DNA from: Celoporthe dispersa
Lineage: Eukaryota; Ascomycota; Sordariomycetes; Diaporthales; Cryphonectriaceae
Reading direction: 5' to 3'
Length of the DNA: 64,000 nt
Assembly (NCBI GenBank): GCA_016584495.1
Contig: WAID01000012.1
Span: 1,178,001-1,242,000 of the forward strand
Part shown: in pieces, positions 10,853 through 23,190 of the stretch
Layout: the number at the start of each line of letters is the position of its first letter
Position numbering within the stretch: position 1 is the stretch's first letter
Made by a program: the position numbers and the translations under genes
The notes under the pieces: generated by a model
Told to the model about the DNA's origin: nothing
The model's database searches: none
What the model saw: only the letters and a program-made list of their open reading frames with translations

Positions 10853-13800
10853 CCCTTTTTCGGATCGCTTGACAGACTGTCAGACTCTACGCGTACCCGA
10901 GCTGTCTTCCCCGGCAGGGTGGTCCCTCCCACACGTCTCGAACCAGCATGCGTCCTCCCATGCGAGTGACGACTGCAGCACAGACACGCGTGCTGATAAG
11001 AAGCACAACTCGACGACATGTCTCAGACTGCACCCTCCCCGGTGTCGTATACCACCCATCTCGCTGCTACCACGCTGCGGTCAAACGGGACTCGTCACCC
11101 TTTCTGAGGCCGCGTCTTCCGGGCAGCACAGGCCGGATTTCATCGAGACCGGTCTCGACGACATTGCCGCGATCTGGTTGGTTCGCCTGCCAGTGATTGA
11201 GGACCAATCACGGAATTTAAACACGACCCCATCACCCCTGGTTCATACCGGATTGGGCGATTTGCATCCTTCCCCCTGGTAGCTTCTTCCCTTTTTTTCT
11301 CTTTCTAACAAAGTCTTGTTTTTCGTTTTATTTCTTGTTCTCTTCCTCATCTTCTTAGTGTCTTTTCTTTCCCTCCCCCCCTCGAGGATGCCTGGTTCGA
11401 TAAGCGCAACACCACCATCCCTTATGCGCGTCACCCAGTTGGGACGTTGGTTGAAGGCAGCTTACTGTACTATGGTACTGTGCTGTAGTCTACCGGCTAA
11501 AACCTACATAGTCACCAGTCATACCATTCATCTGCCCACTACCATACATAGCATGCATCTTCGTGTTCGTACCGCGGATGTGAGCCGCTCTTTGGAACGA
11601 TGTGTCTGTCCCTGGGATCGTGAAGATGTCGAGACCACTACGCTCTAAGGGGATCATTAGATAATGGCAGCTTGTGGGTAGTATCATCATCACCACCACC
11701 ACCTGAGTCATCCACATAAACTTCACGAACCAAAGGTCTAGACGCCCCAAGTCTCCAAAGTGGCGTCGCTATGACCTGCGCCATAGGGACCAGGACCCAT
11801 CACAACCAGCGATCAACAACAGGTCGAATAAAAATAGAAAACAAACCCAAGAGGAACACCAGGTCCACAGGGTGGACAGGCCTGCATATCATTTTATCCA
11901 TCGCCCAGCAAGCAATCAGGCCCGGCGACGCACACGCCAGCCGCTACTCCTGCAGCTATGACTGCGCGAGGCGGTTTGTCGCCTGCCAAAAAATGGGGCG
12001 CCTGGTCCACCCTTCAGCGGCGAGCGACCTGCCAGTGCCGGGAACATAGAGTGGTACGTGCTCATTCTAAGCGAGCAGAGGCAGCTGAAAATATGCATGC
12101 GATCGTCGAGATAGTGAGAGGAAGAGAGAGAAAAAAAGTGGCGGTGCCTCTATGTGTTGGCGCACAGGCGATGGATCACCCACTATAGCAACGCATACTA
12201 AGGGGGGAAGGATTGGATGTATACTATGAGGAGGACAACAAGAAGAAGAAGAAAATCTTGCAGCAGGACTGGGGCCTTGCATGCAGGTCCCAGGGCACTG
12301 TAGATCATCAGAGACATGACATGGCCCGATTTCGCCCGCCCCCGGCCCCTGGCTGCAGAACGCTTCTGCGTGTCCTGCATGATCTGGGACCGTTCCCCCT
12401 CGTCCCAACGGTTCTACTTGTTTGGTTGCTGGTCTCGCTGGGCCCTGTCCGCTCGGGAGAGGCGAAGATTTTTCGCAACGAGTGTGGCGAGTGCGCGCAT
12501 TGCATCTTGCATGCTGATTGCCCTGCTCCGCCACAGTCGAGGTCAGCAAGCCTGCCCTGGTCAGGGTACCCAGAGACCTAACCTGCCACTCTTGCCTGGC
12601 CCGGCAGTAGGGAGGACGAGGCTGGTGACGTGGCACAAGAGTGAATTGATATCGTGAGACGGCTACATGGTCGCATATATGCGACCGCCCCCGAGAGAGA
12701 GAGAAAGATGATGTGACGTTCCCTGGCACCATGGGCCTGTTCTCATTGATCATCTTCCGAGGTAGATTAATATGGTACAAGAGGCCTGTTGTGTCTCGGA
12801 GAAGAAGGACGCAGAAGTCAATGGAGGTTCCGACTGGACCCTTTTTTTTTTTTGGCTGCCGTAGTATACGATAGCAAGGAGGTCCAAGTTCTGGGTAGGT
12901 TTGTTTACATTATACCATAGTAGAACTTTAAACCAGAGAAGGTTATCACACTAGGTGTTTGAACTCGCTGTTGATGGTTCGAATGGGGGGGGGGTAAGAG
13001 TGAGTGACTCCGAGGTACCACGGTACAGATTGTTGTATCTCTGAACAGGGGTGAGGCCTGTGGCTGCGCGCTTCTCATTGGGCCCTCGAGGCGTCTAGAC
13101 AGGGATGGCACCGGTGTGGGAGCCCTCACCAAGGTGAAGCCTATGAGCCTGGACTTGCCTGGGTTGGCACGGTTTCGGTGCGTTTACAGGCAGGTGCAAT
13201 CGTCTGTGGGTTTGTTGGTTCTGGGTCCAGCCGCTATGTACTGTACCTAAACACACAAACACACGCAACCACAAAATGAACAAGCCTTGACAGCTTCTCA
13301 TACAGGTCCACGATCTCGCAAGACAACAAGAAGAGAGGAGAAGACGAGAGGGTCCACGGCGGACAGCTGTCTGACCATCACATGACAGACACTGGTCGTG
13401 TACAGATCGGCCAGTCGTCACGAGGACCATCCTCGGTGAGGCCCGGCGTGCCCGCCGTGCAGGAGGCGACAACATGACTGCAGATCTGGGAAGGTCAGAC
13501 ATCATCTGAGACAATCTCTCCGCCCATGCGCATCTTGCATCATCTCAGGCCTGTCCCTCCCGGCAGCTTCTTCTCCCTATCGTTGTCCCGAGCGGTGAGG
13601 ATGGGTCACATGTCACGCGAGCTCGATATCTGATGTCCCCTGGGTAATATCAGTCTCGAGAACTCTGGGCCTGTGAAGACCGTGGCACATCCGAATGCGT
13701 GCCCACACGAGGCGACGGACCCATCACGCAAAAAGGCTCATCAGCACACATGATCATCTCCCTCCTTCGCTCCTCTCCCCAGGGCCGTGGCTTCGTCTCT

Positions 13801-14746
13801 GGGTAATGGCTGCTCGGTTCCTGTGCGGCGGGGAAGTGGGAAGGGAAGGGGTTCGGACAGGCCTGTCAGTCTGGTGAGCATTGATTGGAAAGTTCTCCCC
13901 CCCACCCTCGAATGAATGACCAGCGTCTGCAGGTTGGCAGTCGCCATATGCAGGACCCGAACTCCCCTTTGGACGATCAGCCCACCGCAGGCTCGACCAC
14001 TCTCACGCCGTAGAGCCCATATTGTCATCATGTGGACACGAGCAGCATCTCCCGCTGAGATGCATGCGCAGCCCGCTCTGGCTGAACCTGACCTGCATCC
14101 GCTCGGTCAGGATCCTTCCCTCACCTAGGGGATGGACCCTCTCTCCCCACCCCTTCATCTCTCTCTCTCTCTCTTTATTTTCTTTTCTTCACAGAACTGT
14201 CTCCACGCGACGACTCTCGACGATCAGAGTCCCTATTCCTCTTATCTTGACAGCGGCTCGTTCAACGGGGGCGTGCCGGAGGTGGATACTCTCATCTCTA
14301 TCCGTACGGCCTATGAGATATCGCAACATGGCCTGTCATGTGCCCATCGCGACGAGATCAGTCTACGCCGGGCAGGGATGACTCTGGGGGTCGCAAGCTC
14401 AGCCGGGTCTTCTCCCAGGCGCGGCTGAAGAGAAGTTTAAGAAAATAATTCCAGAAATTCCATCTCCTATTCTGTCCATCCCAAAACGGAAACCCCGTAA
14501 TAGACCAGACATTCTGTTGCGAATGGCATCGTTCATCAAGCCCACACCCTCCTGCTCCCTTCCATCCTTGGCGTACTGTGGTAGCTCCTTTCTGACAGAT
14601 CGGATCAAGACACATTCAATAGGAATGGGTCTAATGTTTTAGCACAAGCAAGTGACTGACTGACCCAGGTCGTTCCCGCTTTATGGGATCCCCCTCCCAG
14701 AGCCAAGAAATAAGAATACTCTCCACCACGGCGCCTAAGGGCTCGG

Positions 14747-14772
14747 CACACACACACACACACACACACACC
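14747..14772. repeat. (CA)n microsatellite
   Basis: About thirteen CA units are followed by a C/T-rich stretch. It is noncoding. Confidence 0.9.
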
Positions 14773-15135
14773 CCTCCCCTCCTTCACACCTCGAACCGCT
14801 GCATGATAGTACGGGAGTCACACATGAGGACCGGGTCAGCTGATCTGGTTCTCCAGTGGATGGTGATCGATATGTCATATTTTTTCCTTTTTCCTTCTCA
14901 ATATCTACCGTCGCATCTTGTCTGCAATCACCACATGAAGGTGTGGGGGTGTCTTGTGTGATATTGGTGCACGATCCGACATCGGGTCCGCCGTTCGACG
15001 CCGTCTCGAAGTGGTCAATGACCATGCAAGTGTCATTTCCCTCTCTCCCTGTTATAATTCGTGGTGTGAGTGAAGGAGGGAGAGTCTACGTTCTGGCGAG
15101 TGAACGTGACCCTGGGCGGCACTACAGCTGCTGCC

Positions 15136-15148
15136 GGGGGGGGGGGGG
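15136..15148. repeat. G13 homopolymer
   Basis: Thirteen consecutive G residues form a potential G-quadruplex or a sequencing-unstable run. It has no gene context. Confidence 0.8.
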
Positions 15149-15472
15149 CGAGCGGAAAGTTGTTGATGCCCTCGTCAACTACATCATCACCGCTCGTCGA
15201 GACTCTTGCCCACGCCTGCTCCCAGCTTCTTCTTTGTTGTCCACTCTTCTCTCTCTCTCTCTCTTACAGTAGACTCTTTAGTCTCTTCGGTTTCTATTGT
15301 TTCAATAAAAAAAGGTAGAAAGGAAAAGGATGAGCATCAGTTTAGTCCGGCGACGAGAGTTCCCCTACCGCACCACACCTAGGAGCCGAAGGCTAACAAG
15401 CACCACTTGTCTTACACCAGGACACCTTCCCACATATCAACAAGACATCACGATCCCTTCATCAACCAAGGC

Positions 15473-15574
15473 TCTTTCATAGTATAGAGGTCAGTATTCA
15501 AGCTTGTCAGTTTCTTCAGACCCGCTGAGCAATTGAGCTCGCTTGAGACCCGGGTTCGATTCCCGGTGAAAGAG
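15473..15574 (+). tRNA. tRNA-Asp(GTC) with a 30-base intron
   Basis: The full cloverleaf can be drawn. The acceptor stem is TCTTTCA (15473-15479) pairing perfectly with TGAAAGA (15567-15573), with discriminator G at 15574. The D-arm region reads TAGTATAGAGGTCAGTAT, typical of eukaryotic tRNA-Asp. The anticodon stem is CAAGC (15499-15503) with GCTTG (15541-15545). Anticodon GTC is at 15506-15508, preceded by T33 and followed by A37. The variable loop is AGAC. The T arm is CCGGG/CCCGG around loop TTCGATT (B box). An intron occupies 15510-15539, in the canonical position after base 37. It contains GAC (15519-15521), able to pair with the anticodon as in the usual anticodon-intron helix. A T7 run at 15580-15586 provides the RNA polymerase III terminator. 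Confidence 0.93.
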
Positions 15575-15579
15575 AAAGA

Positions 15580-15586
15580 TTTTTTT
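15580..15586 (+). terminator. RNA polymerase III terminator of tRNA-Asp
   Basis: Seven T residues begin six bases after the discriminator base of the tRNA gene, the standard polymerase III stop. Confidence 0.85.
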
Positions 15587-17031
15587 GGGCAGTCTTTTCC
15601 CACCGACTCTGGGACCACGATATAAATATCTTCCTTCCGGAACATGATCACGTGTTTGTGAGTAAGGAAGCGAGGCCTCTGGACGCGTCAAATGAGTCAG
15701 TTGGGAAAGAGAATGAGGCGATTCGTGAAGGAGGCCAGGTGGAGCGAGAAACCTGTAGCCTTCGGGCAGCACGGCTTCGGCTTGGTCTTTGCTCCGCAGC
15801 GCTTATGGTGCTCGATGCTGTCTACAATTGTGTGCACCCAAGACCGTCTATCTGGCACATATTAGCAAGCAGCCTTGAACTCCCGCGTCGGCACGTTAAC
15901 GTCAAGGAGGTGATGTGGTTCGTTGTCAATCTCCTGGGTCTCCCTAAGCCGACAGGGACTCTTGAGATGTGCTACCCCGTACACATCCAGGCGGCCCTAT
16001 GAGTTGCCCGGAAAGGGCAACAAATAGACGCTCTCGCTCTCCCTCACTAATATCAATGTCGCAAGGTCTATGTATTTCCAATAAGACTCCGTCGACCAAG
16101 TACTGCACTGCTTTCCACATCACTGGGCCCAGGCATTTACTCTACCCTAGAATTGGCATACCACACAGCTTCTTCACAGCTGAAACATAAACATTTGTCA
16201 TTTTCCACAGCCAGAAACTCGGCGGAGCGATACCCGAGTCTTCTTTTCTTGCACTCTAGGTGAATATAATACAGATTGATCCTGCCTTCTCCAAAGTTGC
16301 ACCGTGACCTGCAGAGCCATCTGAGATGGTTGTATTACCGCCACAGCCAACAACAGTAAGTAGGCTTGGCAATAAGCTTGGCAGCAAGCCTCCAGAATAA
16401 GCTGAGAGATTCCCAGGGACCGTCTCCTCGTTGTAACTGATCACTGCACGCCGGCTGCCCAGCTGCAAGCGGCCTCAGGAGACCGCACGTACTTGTCGGT
16501 AGTCGCACCACACATATTCTCGATGGCTGTAGTACCTCGAACCTTCAGACGAGCGCATGCGTCCGCTACAGCTATCCCGATCCTCCTCCTCGTCCTTCAT
16601 CCTCTTTGCTAACGTCCTCGGGTGATAGGGTCACGCTGAGTCATACCGACGATGCATAAGCGAGGTCGACCTCCCTCGCTCCATCCTGCCGCGGTTGTTT
16701 ACCTCGCCGCAATTCTCTGCTCATGATATTTAGACAGCCGCAGGAAACATATGCAAAACATGCCCGCGCCGATTCGAGATTGAGCACAACTGGATTATGA
16801 GAAAGAAGAAGGCCAAGGGAAAGAAGAAAAAACGAAATAAATAACTAACAAGAAATCGGTGCTTCTGGGAGGAGACATCTGATCACACGCTGGATCATTA
16901 CAGCGGGAGGAGAGTAGAGAGCTCTCTGCACCGACACTTACGCTCGAGACCACGACACCGTCCGTCTCGTCCACCCACCAATTGAACCTCCTCCCAGCCT
17001 GGAACAGAGAAGGAAAGAAGAAGAAGAAGAA
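15587..17031. other. Intergenic region upstream of the membrane-protein gene
   Basis: No supported gene lies here. The last 150 bases are the likely promoter and 5' untranslated region of the gene that starts at 17032, ending in an AAG-rich leader. Confidence 0.5.
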
Positions 17032-18150
17032 ATGGCTGTGCTCGGCCTCGTGCTCGACCTCCTGCGCATGTAAGGCAAGGCCACATCCTGGCCCAGTACA
17101 TCCTCCCCCCTCGCATACAGAGAGAATACTCTACTCACATCCACATATCCCATCCAGCATCCTGCTCATAGCAACCCTCGCCTCCTTCGGCCCCCAGTCG
17201 CAGCGTATCCTGTCGCACAAAACATGCGCCGGCATCGCTCCGTTCTACCTCCTCCTCAACCTCGTCTCGGCGACAGAGCAGTTTGCCCTAGGCCTGCACA
17301 TCATCGTCGTCAGTGGTTCCGAGACGGACTGGATCGTCCGGTCGCCTCCGGACGTGGGTGACTACCTGAACCTGATGCAGTTCGCCGCTGTTTGGCTGGG
17401 TCATATGGTGCTGTACGTTTGCATACCCCCTCTTTGGAACCCACGCTTCTCTCTTCTCTCTCTCTCCAGAGGCCATCTCCACAGCCAACGACCTGTCACT
17501 AGAAGAAGGGAAAAATTTACAAAAATGACAGCTTCGCCCTCTTTCTCTGGTACCCGTCCCGCCGTCTAGCTAGCAAGAGCATAGTCACCACCCTCTACCT
17601 CCTCTTCCTCTGCATCTCCATCATCCCCGTCATCTTCGAGTCCACCCTCCCCACCGAGACGCCCCCAGCCGTCGGAGACCGCGAGCTGTTCGCCGCCGTG
17701 TTTGGAGGCATCCACATGGTCTTCCTCGCGCCCGTCATCACCGCGCTCACCCTGGTGGCCCTCTTCCCGCAGCTGCGAGAGCTACGACGGCTGCGGCACG
17801 AGGACGGCAGAGACGACGCCAGCGGCGCTGACGACAACGAAGATGGTCTCAGCAGGACCGGCGCGCTAAGCACCCAGAGCCTAGCCCTACAGGCCGTCGT
17901 GTTCCTCGCCGTGGCGCTGTACTGGCCGTTCCGCTTCCACATGCCCCTCGGCATCATCCGCTCGGCTTACTGGTACCAGACGATAGGGTGGGCGGCCGTG
18001 GATAATGCCTCGTTTGCGCTGGTGCAGGCTGTGTTGTGGCGCGTGGCGGGTCAGCGGCAGCCGCGGCGGGAGGCGGCAGGGTCAGGACGGCCTTCGTCAG
18101 GGCAGGAGGGGGAGACGGCGCCTCTTTTGGATGACGAGGCAGCTGGTTGA
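17032..18150 (+). CDS. Multi-pass integral membrane protein (about seven membrane segments), function unknown
   Basis: Three exons are inferred: 17032-17069, 17158-17412 and 17532-18150. The introns begin GTAAGG and GTACGT and end ATCCAG and GACAG. Joining them gives 303 residues in one frame with no break. Hydrophobic segments read AVLGLVLDLLRIILLIATLA, IAPFYLLLNLVSATEQFALG, LMQFAAVWLGHMVLLFALFL, VTTLYLLFLCISIIPVIF, VFGGIHMVFLAPVITALTLV, SLALQAVVFLAVALYWPF and a final AAVDNASFALVQAVLWRV. Between segments five and six lies a charged Asp/Arg-rich loop. The C-terminus is a Gly/Ser/Gln-rich tail ending in acidic residues. The arrangement resembles uncharacterised fungal seven-segment proteins. 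I do not recognise a family with known function. This is one of the few genes here without an apparent frameshift. Confidence 0.75.
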
Positions 18151-18875
18151 GTGGGGATTGGGGATGCGGCATGCTAGGAGATATTCGAAGAAGCGTACGA
18201 GGTTGTTGGGACTTTGGTGTGGTTTCCTGTTCTGCCTCGTGGTCGCAAGATTTATACCCCGCGCCAGTAGTGCCTCGCCTGTGGGTGTGGTTCGTTACAT
18301 AAAGCTGTGTGCCCAGCGACAGTGCACATGAAGTTGGTCGGCCGGTTCACGTCCTTTCACGTCGTAAGAGGCCACCAGGGGACCACAAAGGTATCCTGTG
18401 CAAGCGGAGGTGGCCTCACGTATTGTGCTCGAGACACCAGTCAATGCGCGGTGTGGCTGTGCGCAGGGCAGATCGAAGGTATAAAATTTTTTTTTTGGGG
18501 GGGGGGGGCGGGTTGCTTGTGTCCATATTCTGAGATGCATTCCTTAACGCCGATTAATCTTCCCTATCAGATCCTTCGCGGCGCCGCAATGTGGTCAATG
18601 TAGTATACAAACGCCCGCCGCTCGGGGTCGAAGTGCCAAGTCGAACTTCCACGGGGCCACAAATCTGTCTGAAGCTTTCGTCAAGTCGGGTGATGAGAAA
18701 TCCGCAACCCCACAGTAGACCAGTGTGCAGCCAAGTGCAGTCACCGCTCCCTGCTGCCCACCTGTCGTCCGGCCTGGTGGCTTGCGTTCCAGGTGACCAC
18801 ACCGAACCGCTCAGCACGCGCCTTGGCCTTGGCCATCTCCACCGTGTCAGCCAGAACGCCCTGCGGCAACAAGTT
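18151..18875. other. Convergent 3' spacer
   Basis: This spacer lies between the stop of the membrane-protein gene and the stop of the Tho1-like gene. It includes a T10-G12 run (18487-18508). No gene is supported. Confidence 0.55.
18487..18508. repeat. T10-G12 homopolymer pair
   Basis: A run of ten T is followed directly by twelve G. It lies in a 3' spacer. It could be a G-quadruplex element or an assembly-sensitive run. Confidence 0.8.
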
Positions 18876-19879
18876 CTAGTTGTCACCTCCGAAACGCTTG
18901 GCCCGGCGCTCAGCCTTCGCCTTCTCGGTTGGGTCGTCAAGGATGTTGCCGCCGCCACGCGTCTGGTCCCGGCCGCCGCCACCTCCACCTCGACGACCAC
19001 CCCCAAACTTCCTGTTATTGTGGTTGTTGTTGTGGCGGCCGCGGCCGTTGCGGTTGTCCAAGCTCTGTCTCTTGCCGCCGCGCTGGCCATCGTCACCGTG
19101 CTCGCGGCCACGCTTAGGGCGGCGCTCGGGGAGGAGCCTCATCGAGACCCTTGGGAACAGCGCTGTTCTCGATGCCGAAGCGCTTGGCGCGCTCGCTCTT
19201 CTTGGTCTCCTCTGCGTCTTTGTCGACAGTGATGCCAAAACGCTTGGCACGGTCGTCTCGCTTCTTCTGCTCGGCGTCGGCCTCGGTAGCGCTGAGGCCC
19301 AGCGCGAACGATGAAGTCTCGGCTGGCTTGTCGGCGGCTGCCTCGGTGTCGTCGTCGGCGGCGGCTCCATCCTTCTCGGGCGCTGCAGCAGCTGGTGTCG
19401 GGTCGGCGTCGGCAGGCGCCTCAGCGGCAGGAGGTGCGGCTGGTTTGGCGTGTTTGGCGCTCGGGGGAGCAGGCGCAGGTGCGGCCGGGGCTTCCTCTGC
19501 GGCGGCTGCGGCGGCGGGAGCTGCAGCGGGCTTTGGATCCTCCTTCTTGGCGGCGACGGCGGCAACCTTAGTGTCATCATCGTCCCAGTCAATCACATCC
19601 TCAGCCTGGCCTGGATCACGGCGGGTTCTGGTAAGCTTTCTTTCACCGCAACGGAGAGTAAGGGAGGGCGCGCGACAGGGAGATCGAGGATCGGAGAGCG
19701 GGCAGCGGGCAGCGGGCGGTCGACGGCGATAGTGGTAGCCAAAAGGATGGCATGGGACGTACTCTTGTCGTTCTCCTGCAGGCGCGCGATGAGGTCGGCC
19801 TTGTTACCCGACTGGGGAGGCTGCGCTCAGAGAGGAGCTTCTTCAGGTCAGGGACCTTGAGAGACGCGTAGTCGGTCAT
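18876..19879 (-). CDS. SAP-domain RNP protein, Tho1/SARNP-like (two apparent frame changes)
   Basis: The N-terminus MTDYASLKVPDLKKLLSERS followed by GNKADLIARLQEND is a SAP domain (about residues 5-40), which binds nucleic acid. Tho1 and its animal counterpart SARNP act in mRNP assembly and export with the TREX complex. Further on are an Ala/Pro/Lys-rich linker, repeated RAKRFGI / RAKRFG motifs (three copies, including the C-terminal RRAKRFGGDN) typical of SARNP, and an RG/GG-rich basic tail. Exon 1 is 19879-19763 and exon 2 begins at 19610; the intron (GTACGT to ATCCAG) is 152 bases. One C is missing in the run at 19813-19816, inside the SAP domain. A +1-type change near 19130 precedes PERRPKRGRE. 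Correcting both restores one frame. The stop is TAG at 18878-18876. Confidence 0.85.
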
Positions 19880-22402
19880 GATTATCGACAGTGGCCTGAA
19901 GGGTGATTTGGGGGGGATCTAGTGTCGATGGAGGTACAGGTGGTGGTCGGGAGTCTCGAAAGTGCGCAGAAATACGAGAGAAGTCGAGTGGTGCAAGGTC
20001 TTTGTGGTGTGGTGGTAAGATGAAAGAGGGAGGCTGTTTGTCGGTTGTCTGTTGGAACCAGCTCGAGAGAGAAGATGCGCTAGGTTGATGTTGGAGAAAG
20101 GGAGCTTGGTAGTTGCGCTTCGAGTTGCGTCAAGCGTGGCCTAAGCAACCCGGTAGAACAATAAACCCCTGTATATATGATTCATGCGGCTGGGGCTATT
20201 GTGCATTTAGCGGGTTTTCGCACTCAGCGGACGGCACAGTAGCGCCAAGGGAACAGTGAGCACAGAGCCAGCGAATAAAGCCACCATCCCCCCCCCCCCC
20301 CAAGCTCGACTGGGTCCACCTCCAGGCCTCCTGCAGCAAGTCAGCTTTCAACACTGTAGACTTCTTGACAGCAGACATCTCCTTTCCCCTCTCTACATTA
20401 TTCTCTCCAAGATCTGCTATGAGATACTCATTGAGTAGCAGGTGACACATGCACCCATTTTCATCCTTGTTTGGATAAATTATTACAGATGCTTGGAAGA
20501 TACCTCTAGTGGGGTACAGAGGATCTACATTACCGAATTCCTCTCCATGGTAGACATTGGTCTCCAAACTCGAGCCTTTATTGGTGACTAATTTACATGT
20601 AGTGAGGTGTTCACAATGTGGTTGAGAGTCGACATGCTCGATTTTTCAGTGCTCAACATTGTGGTTTCTAAACTGTACCTTGTCATCATGACTCTAGTGG
20701 TCCTGTCTCATTATAATCATGCTGCTGCCTAAGTACTTACTTAGGTATGAGTTGACGACAGCTTCGTCTAGAATATTGTAGTGACCAGACAGTCTGGCTG
20801 TCTGTCTCCAAATTGCACACACTATACACTCGAAGTTCTTATACATATACTACATTTCTCTCTCACTTTATTTATTTGTTTATCCCATTTCCAAACACCC
20901 TCTAGCTTGTAGTCAGGCCTCACACCTGCAATGAACCAGCTTCTTGCCCATGCTCTTGTGCTGAGTACAGACAAGATTTTGCAGACAGCTTGTGAGCACT
21001 GACCCACTCCAGGACTGTTGTCGACTTTCCAAAAACACCAGCATTAGCCTCTTGACCAGGTCCATCCAACATGCTTTGGGCCCTTTTCACCTTCTGGGTG
21101 ACATTCCGGTGCTACCACCTACAGTTGGCATGCACATACCTCACCTACAAATCGGTGACCTACATGCTAACCTGCGACACTGTGTCATGCACAAAGCTTC
21201 AGGAGCCCCAGCTTCAGCTCATAGCTACATGGGTCCTCAGCTTCCTCTTCTACAACTTCCTGCTCATCTTCATCGATTTTGCTGAGAAATGAGGATCTGA
21301 ATCAAGACCAGGTACAGCGTCCAGGTGGGAGAATCATGCGTCTCCTGCCTGGAAGACACTTTCTATGGATCATCTGAGTTGAGACCCTGCACTATCCAGA
21401 TCACATCAGAGCGCCCTAGACTGGAAGGGACATCATGACACCAAGCCACCAGACATCAGGGAGGAGAGCTGACTTAAGCCCCTTCACATCTTGTTTACTT
21501 ATGTAAGCATACCCACCTGCCGGTTCGGGCAGCCTTCAGATCTCGTTGCAGGCTTTCATTGGTTAGTTGCTAGCTAGGGCCAGGCTCTGATGCTAATCTC
21601 AGGCATGGGCAAATGGATAATACAGTTTCTTCTCCCCCCCCTCTTTTTTCTTCACCTTTTCCTTTTTGTTAGATGTATGAAATGGTAGGGGTCCAGACAA
21701 AAAGAAGAAGGGAAAAAAAGGCAGTTTTACGACCTAAATCACACTCTCACATATCAAGTACTCATAAGCCAGCATTCTCAGCTCCGAACACATCATCATT
21801 TTCCTATCTCAGATGAGCTTGAATTCTAGATTTCTCACATGTGTATGACCTTCAAATGGGATAGCTAATTGCTACTAGACTGAGAGGATTTCTATCCTGA
21901 TATGGATGGAGTCGATGTCTCTGGCCAGTTGGACAAGTATGAGCTGTGTATGGTGAGGTCACGGCTGTGCTCGGGTCGCACTGGCGAGCAATACAGTACA
22001 CATGCTAGTGAAACGCCTTTATAACAGAGGCTGGCTAGGCGCACAAGACTCCGTACGTGTATTACCAGTCTTGGTACTTGGACCTCATTTGTCGCGAGAT
22101 CCTTTATTTTACCCCTTGCGAAGGGCAGATGAAAACGGCCACCCAGACAGTCAGCTGCTACAGAGTTGCAAGTTTCGTTCAACGTGGATGCAAAATGGTG
22201 TCTACCTTCATGGTCCTGCGCACCCTTGCCGGTTCTCCCTTTTCATCTCTCGTTCGTTCGTGGACAGCAAGACCAACCCACCCACCCTTAATTACATCAA
22301 CAGAGTTACTCACGCCTGGTGAAAAATGGAGCCGTCTCAGTAATAGCTTTATAGGGAAGCCTGAAAGGATCCTGCTCCCGTTCTAGCTCTAACGCTCTCT
22401 AT
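19880..22402. other. 2.5-kb intergenic region, partly A/T-richer
   Basis: The first ~300 bases are the likely promoter of the Tho1-like gene. The remainder contains a C14 run (20288-20301) and short open frames with no recognisable domain. Base composition is less GC-rich than in the genes, and the fragments at 20.2-21.3 kb look like decayed sequence. I could not tie them to a transposon family. Confidence 0.4.
20288..20301. repeat. C14 homopolymer
   Basis: Fourteen consecutive C residues lie in noncoding DNA. Confidence 0.8.
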
Positions 22403-23190
22403 CTATGCAGTCTTCTTGATAAATGCATATTCCATGTCTCCCAGACATTCCACAGCACCCACTTCTTCGTAGCCCAGGGCCCGGTACATCTTGGCCCCCG
22501 CAGTGCTCGCTATCAAGCGAATGTCCCTGTGCTCCTCCGCTGCACGCTTTTCGCCCCACTCCATCAACATCTTCCCGATGCCCCGGCGCTGCTGAGCAGG
22601 GTCCACGATCATGGAGTCGAGATCTTGTAGGCAGGTCTCAGCAGGGAATCTACTTGGGTGCAGCCAGATAAGGGCAAACGCAACAGCTGAGAGATAGAAA
22701 GAAGAAGAAGAGGAGGGGAAAAAAGCGGGGGTGTTAGCTTGAAAGGATCACTCACACCACGAGTTTTTATATGCTTCCTCGCCGCCCAGGGCATCCACCA
22801 AGTTCTTCTCCAGGATCTTGATGACCTTCTCGATGACAGCTAACGCAGCCAGATCCATACTGGGTGGATATGCGCCTCCCGGCTGCTCAAGTGTCAGACG
22901 GTCTTCAGAAGGGCCATGCCAACACGCCCAGCCCACGATCTCGGCGTCACCAGGGCCGTCGATGGCGACGAGATAGTGGCAGTTCTCATCGTCGAACCGG
23001 CCCTCGTGCCGCGCACTGTGGAACGCCAGCTCTCCTTCACCGTTGGGCCCCGTCTGCAGGTGTGGTGGGAAGAGGGCCTCCATGAGGGGCGCCCGTGGTA
23101 TGCCCTGAGGGAGATCTGCATCATGGTGGGGATCTCTGCCTTGCGTGCCCCGCGGATGCGAAGGCCAGAGGGTGGTGAGGAGTCCGACAT
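22403..23190 (-). CDS. GNAT-family N-acetyltransferase (one apparent frameshift)
   Basis: The protein starts MSDSSPPSGLRIRGARKAEI at 23190. Two exons are inferred: 23190-22756 and 22686-22403, with a 69-base intron (GTGAGT to CTCAG). The acetyl-CoA binding signature is MIVDPAQQRRGIGKMLMEWG (the Q/RxxGxG/A motif), preceded by LQDLDS and followed by RLIASTAGAKMYRALGYEEV, the usual last strand and helix of the fold. The N-terminal half has YHGRPLMEALFPP once one C is added at 23086-23089; without it the frame breaks. The length is about 240 residues, normal for fungal small-molecule or protein GNAT enzymes. The acceptor substrate cannot be deduced. It ends at TAG. Confidence 0.85.

Larger units (their letters stand above)
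7673..15472. other. 7.8-kb gene-poor region
   Basis: No open frame here shows a conserved domain, convincing codon bias or a coherent intron structure. The region contains repeated pyrimidine tracts on the plus strand (about 8690-8735, 10794-10852 and 11290-11380), purine tracts, (GGT)n, (CAC)n and (CA)n microsatellites and a G13 run. Pyrimidine tracts like these commonly precede fungal transcription starts. The region may therefore carry long 5' untranslated regions, an unannotated noncoding transcript, or a gene too fragmented to see. Confidence 0.5.

Noticed and set aside
20196..21300. Possible transposon relic
   Set aside because: Fragments on both strands look decayed, but I could not identify reverse transcriptase, integrase or transposase motifs, terminal repeats or target-site duplications.
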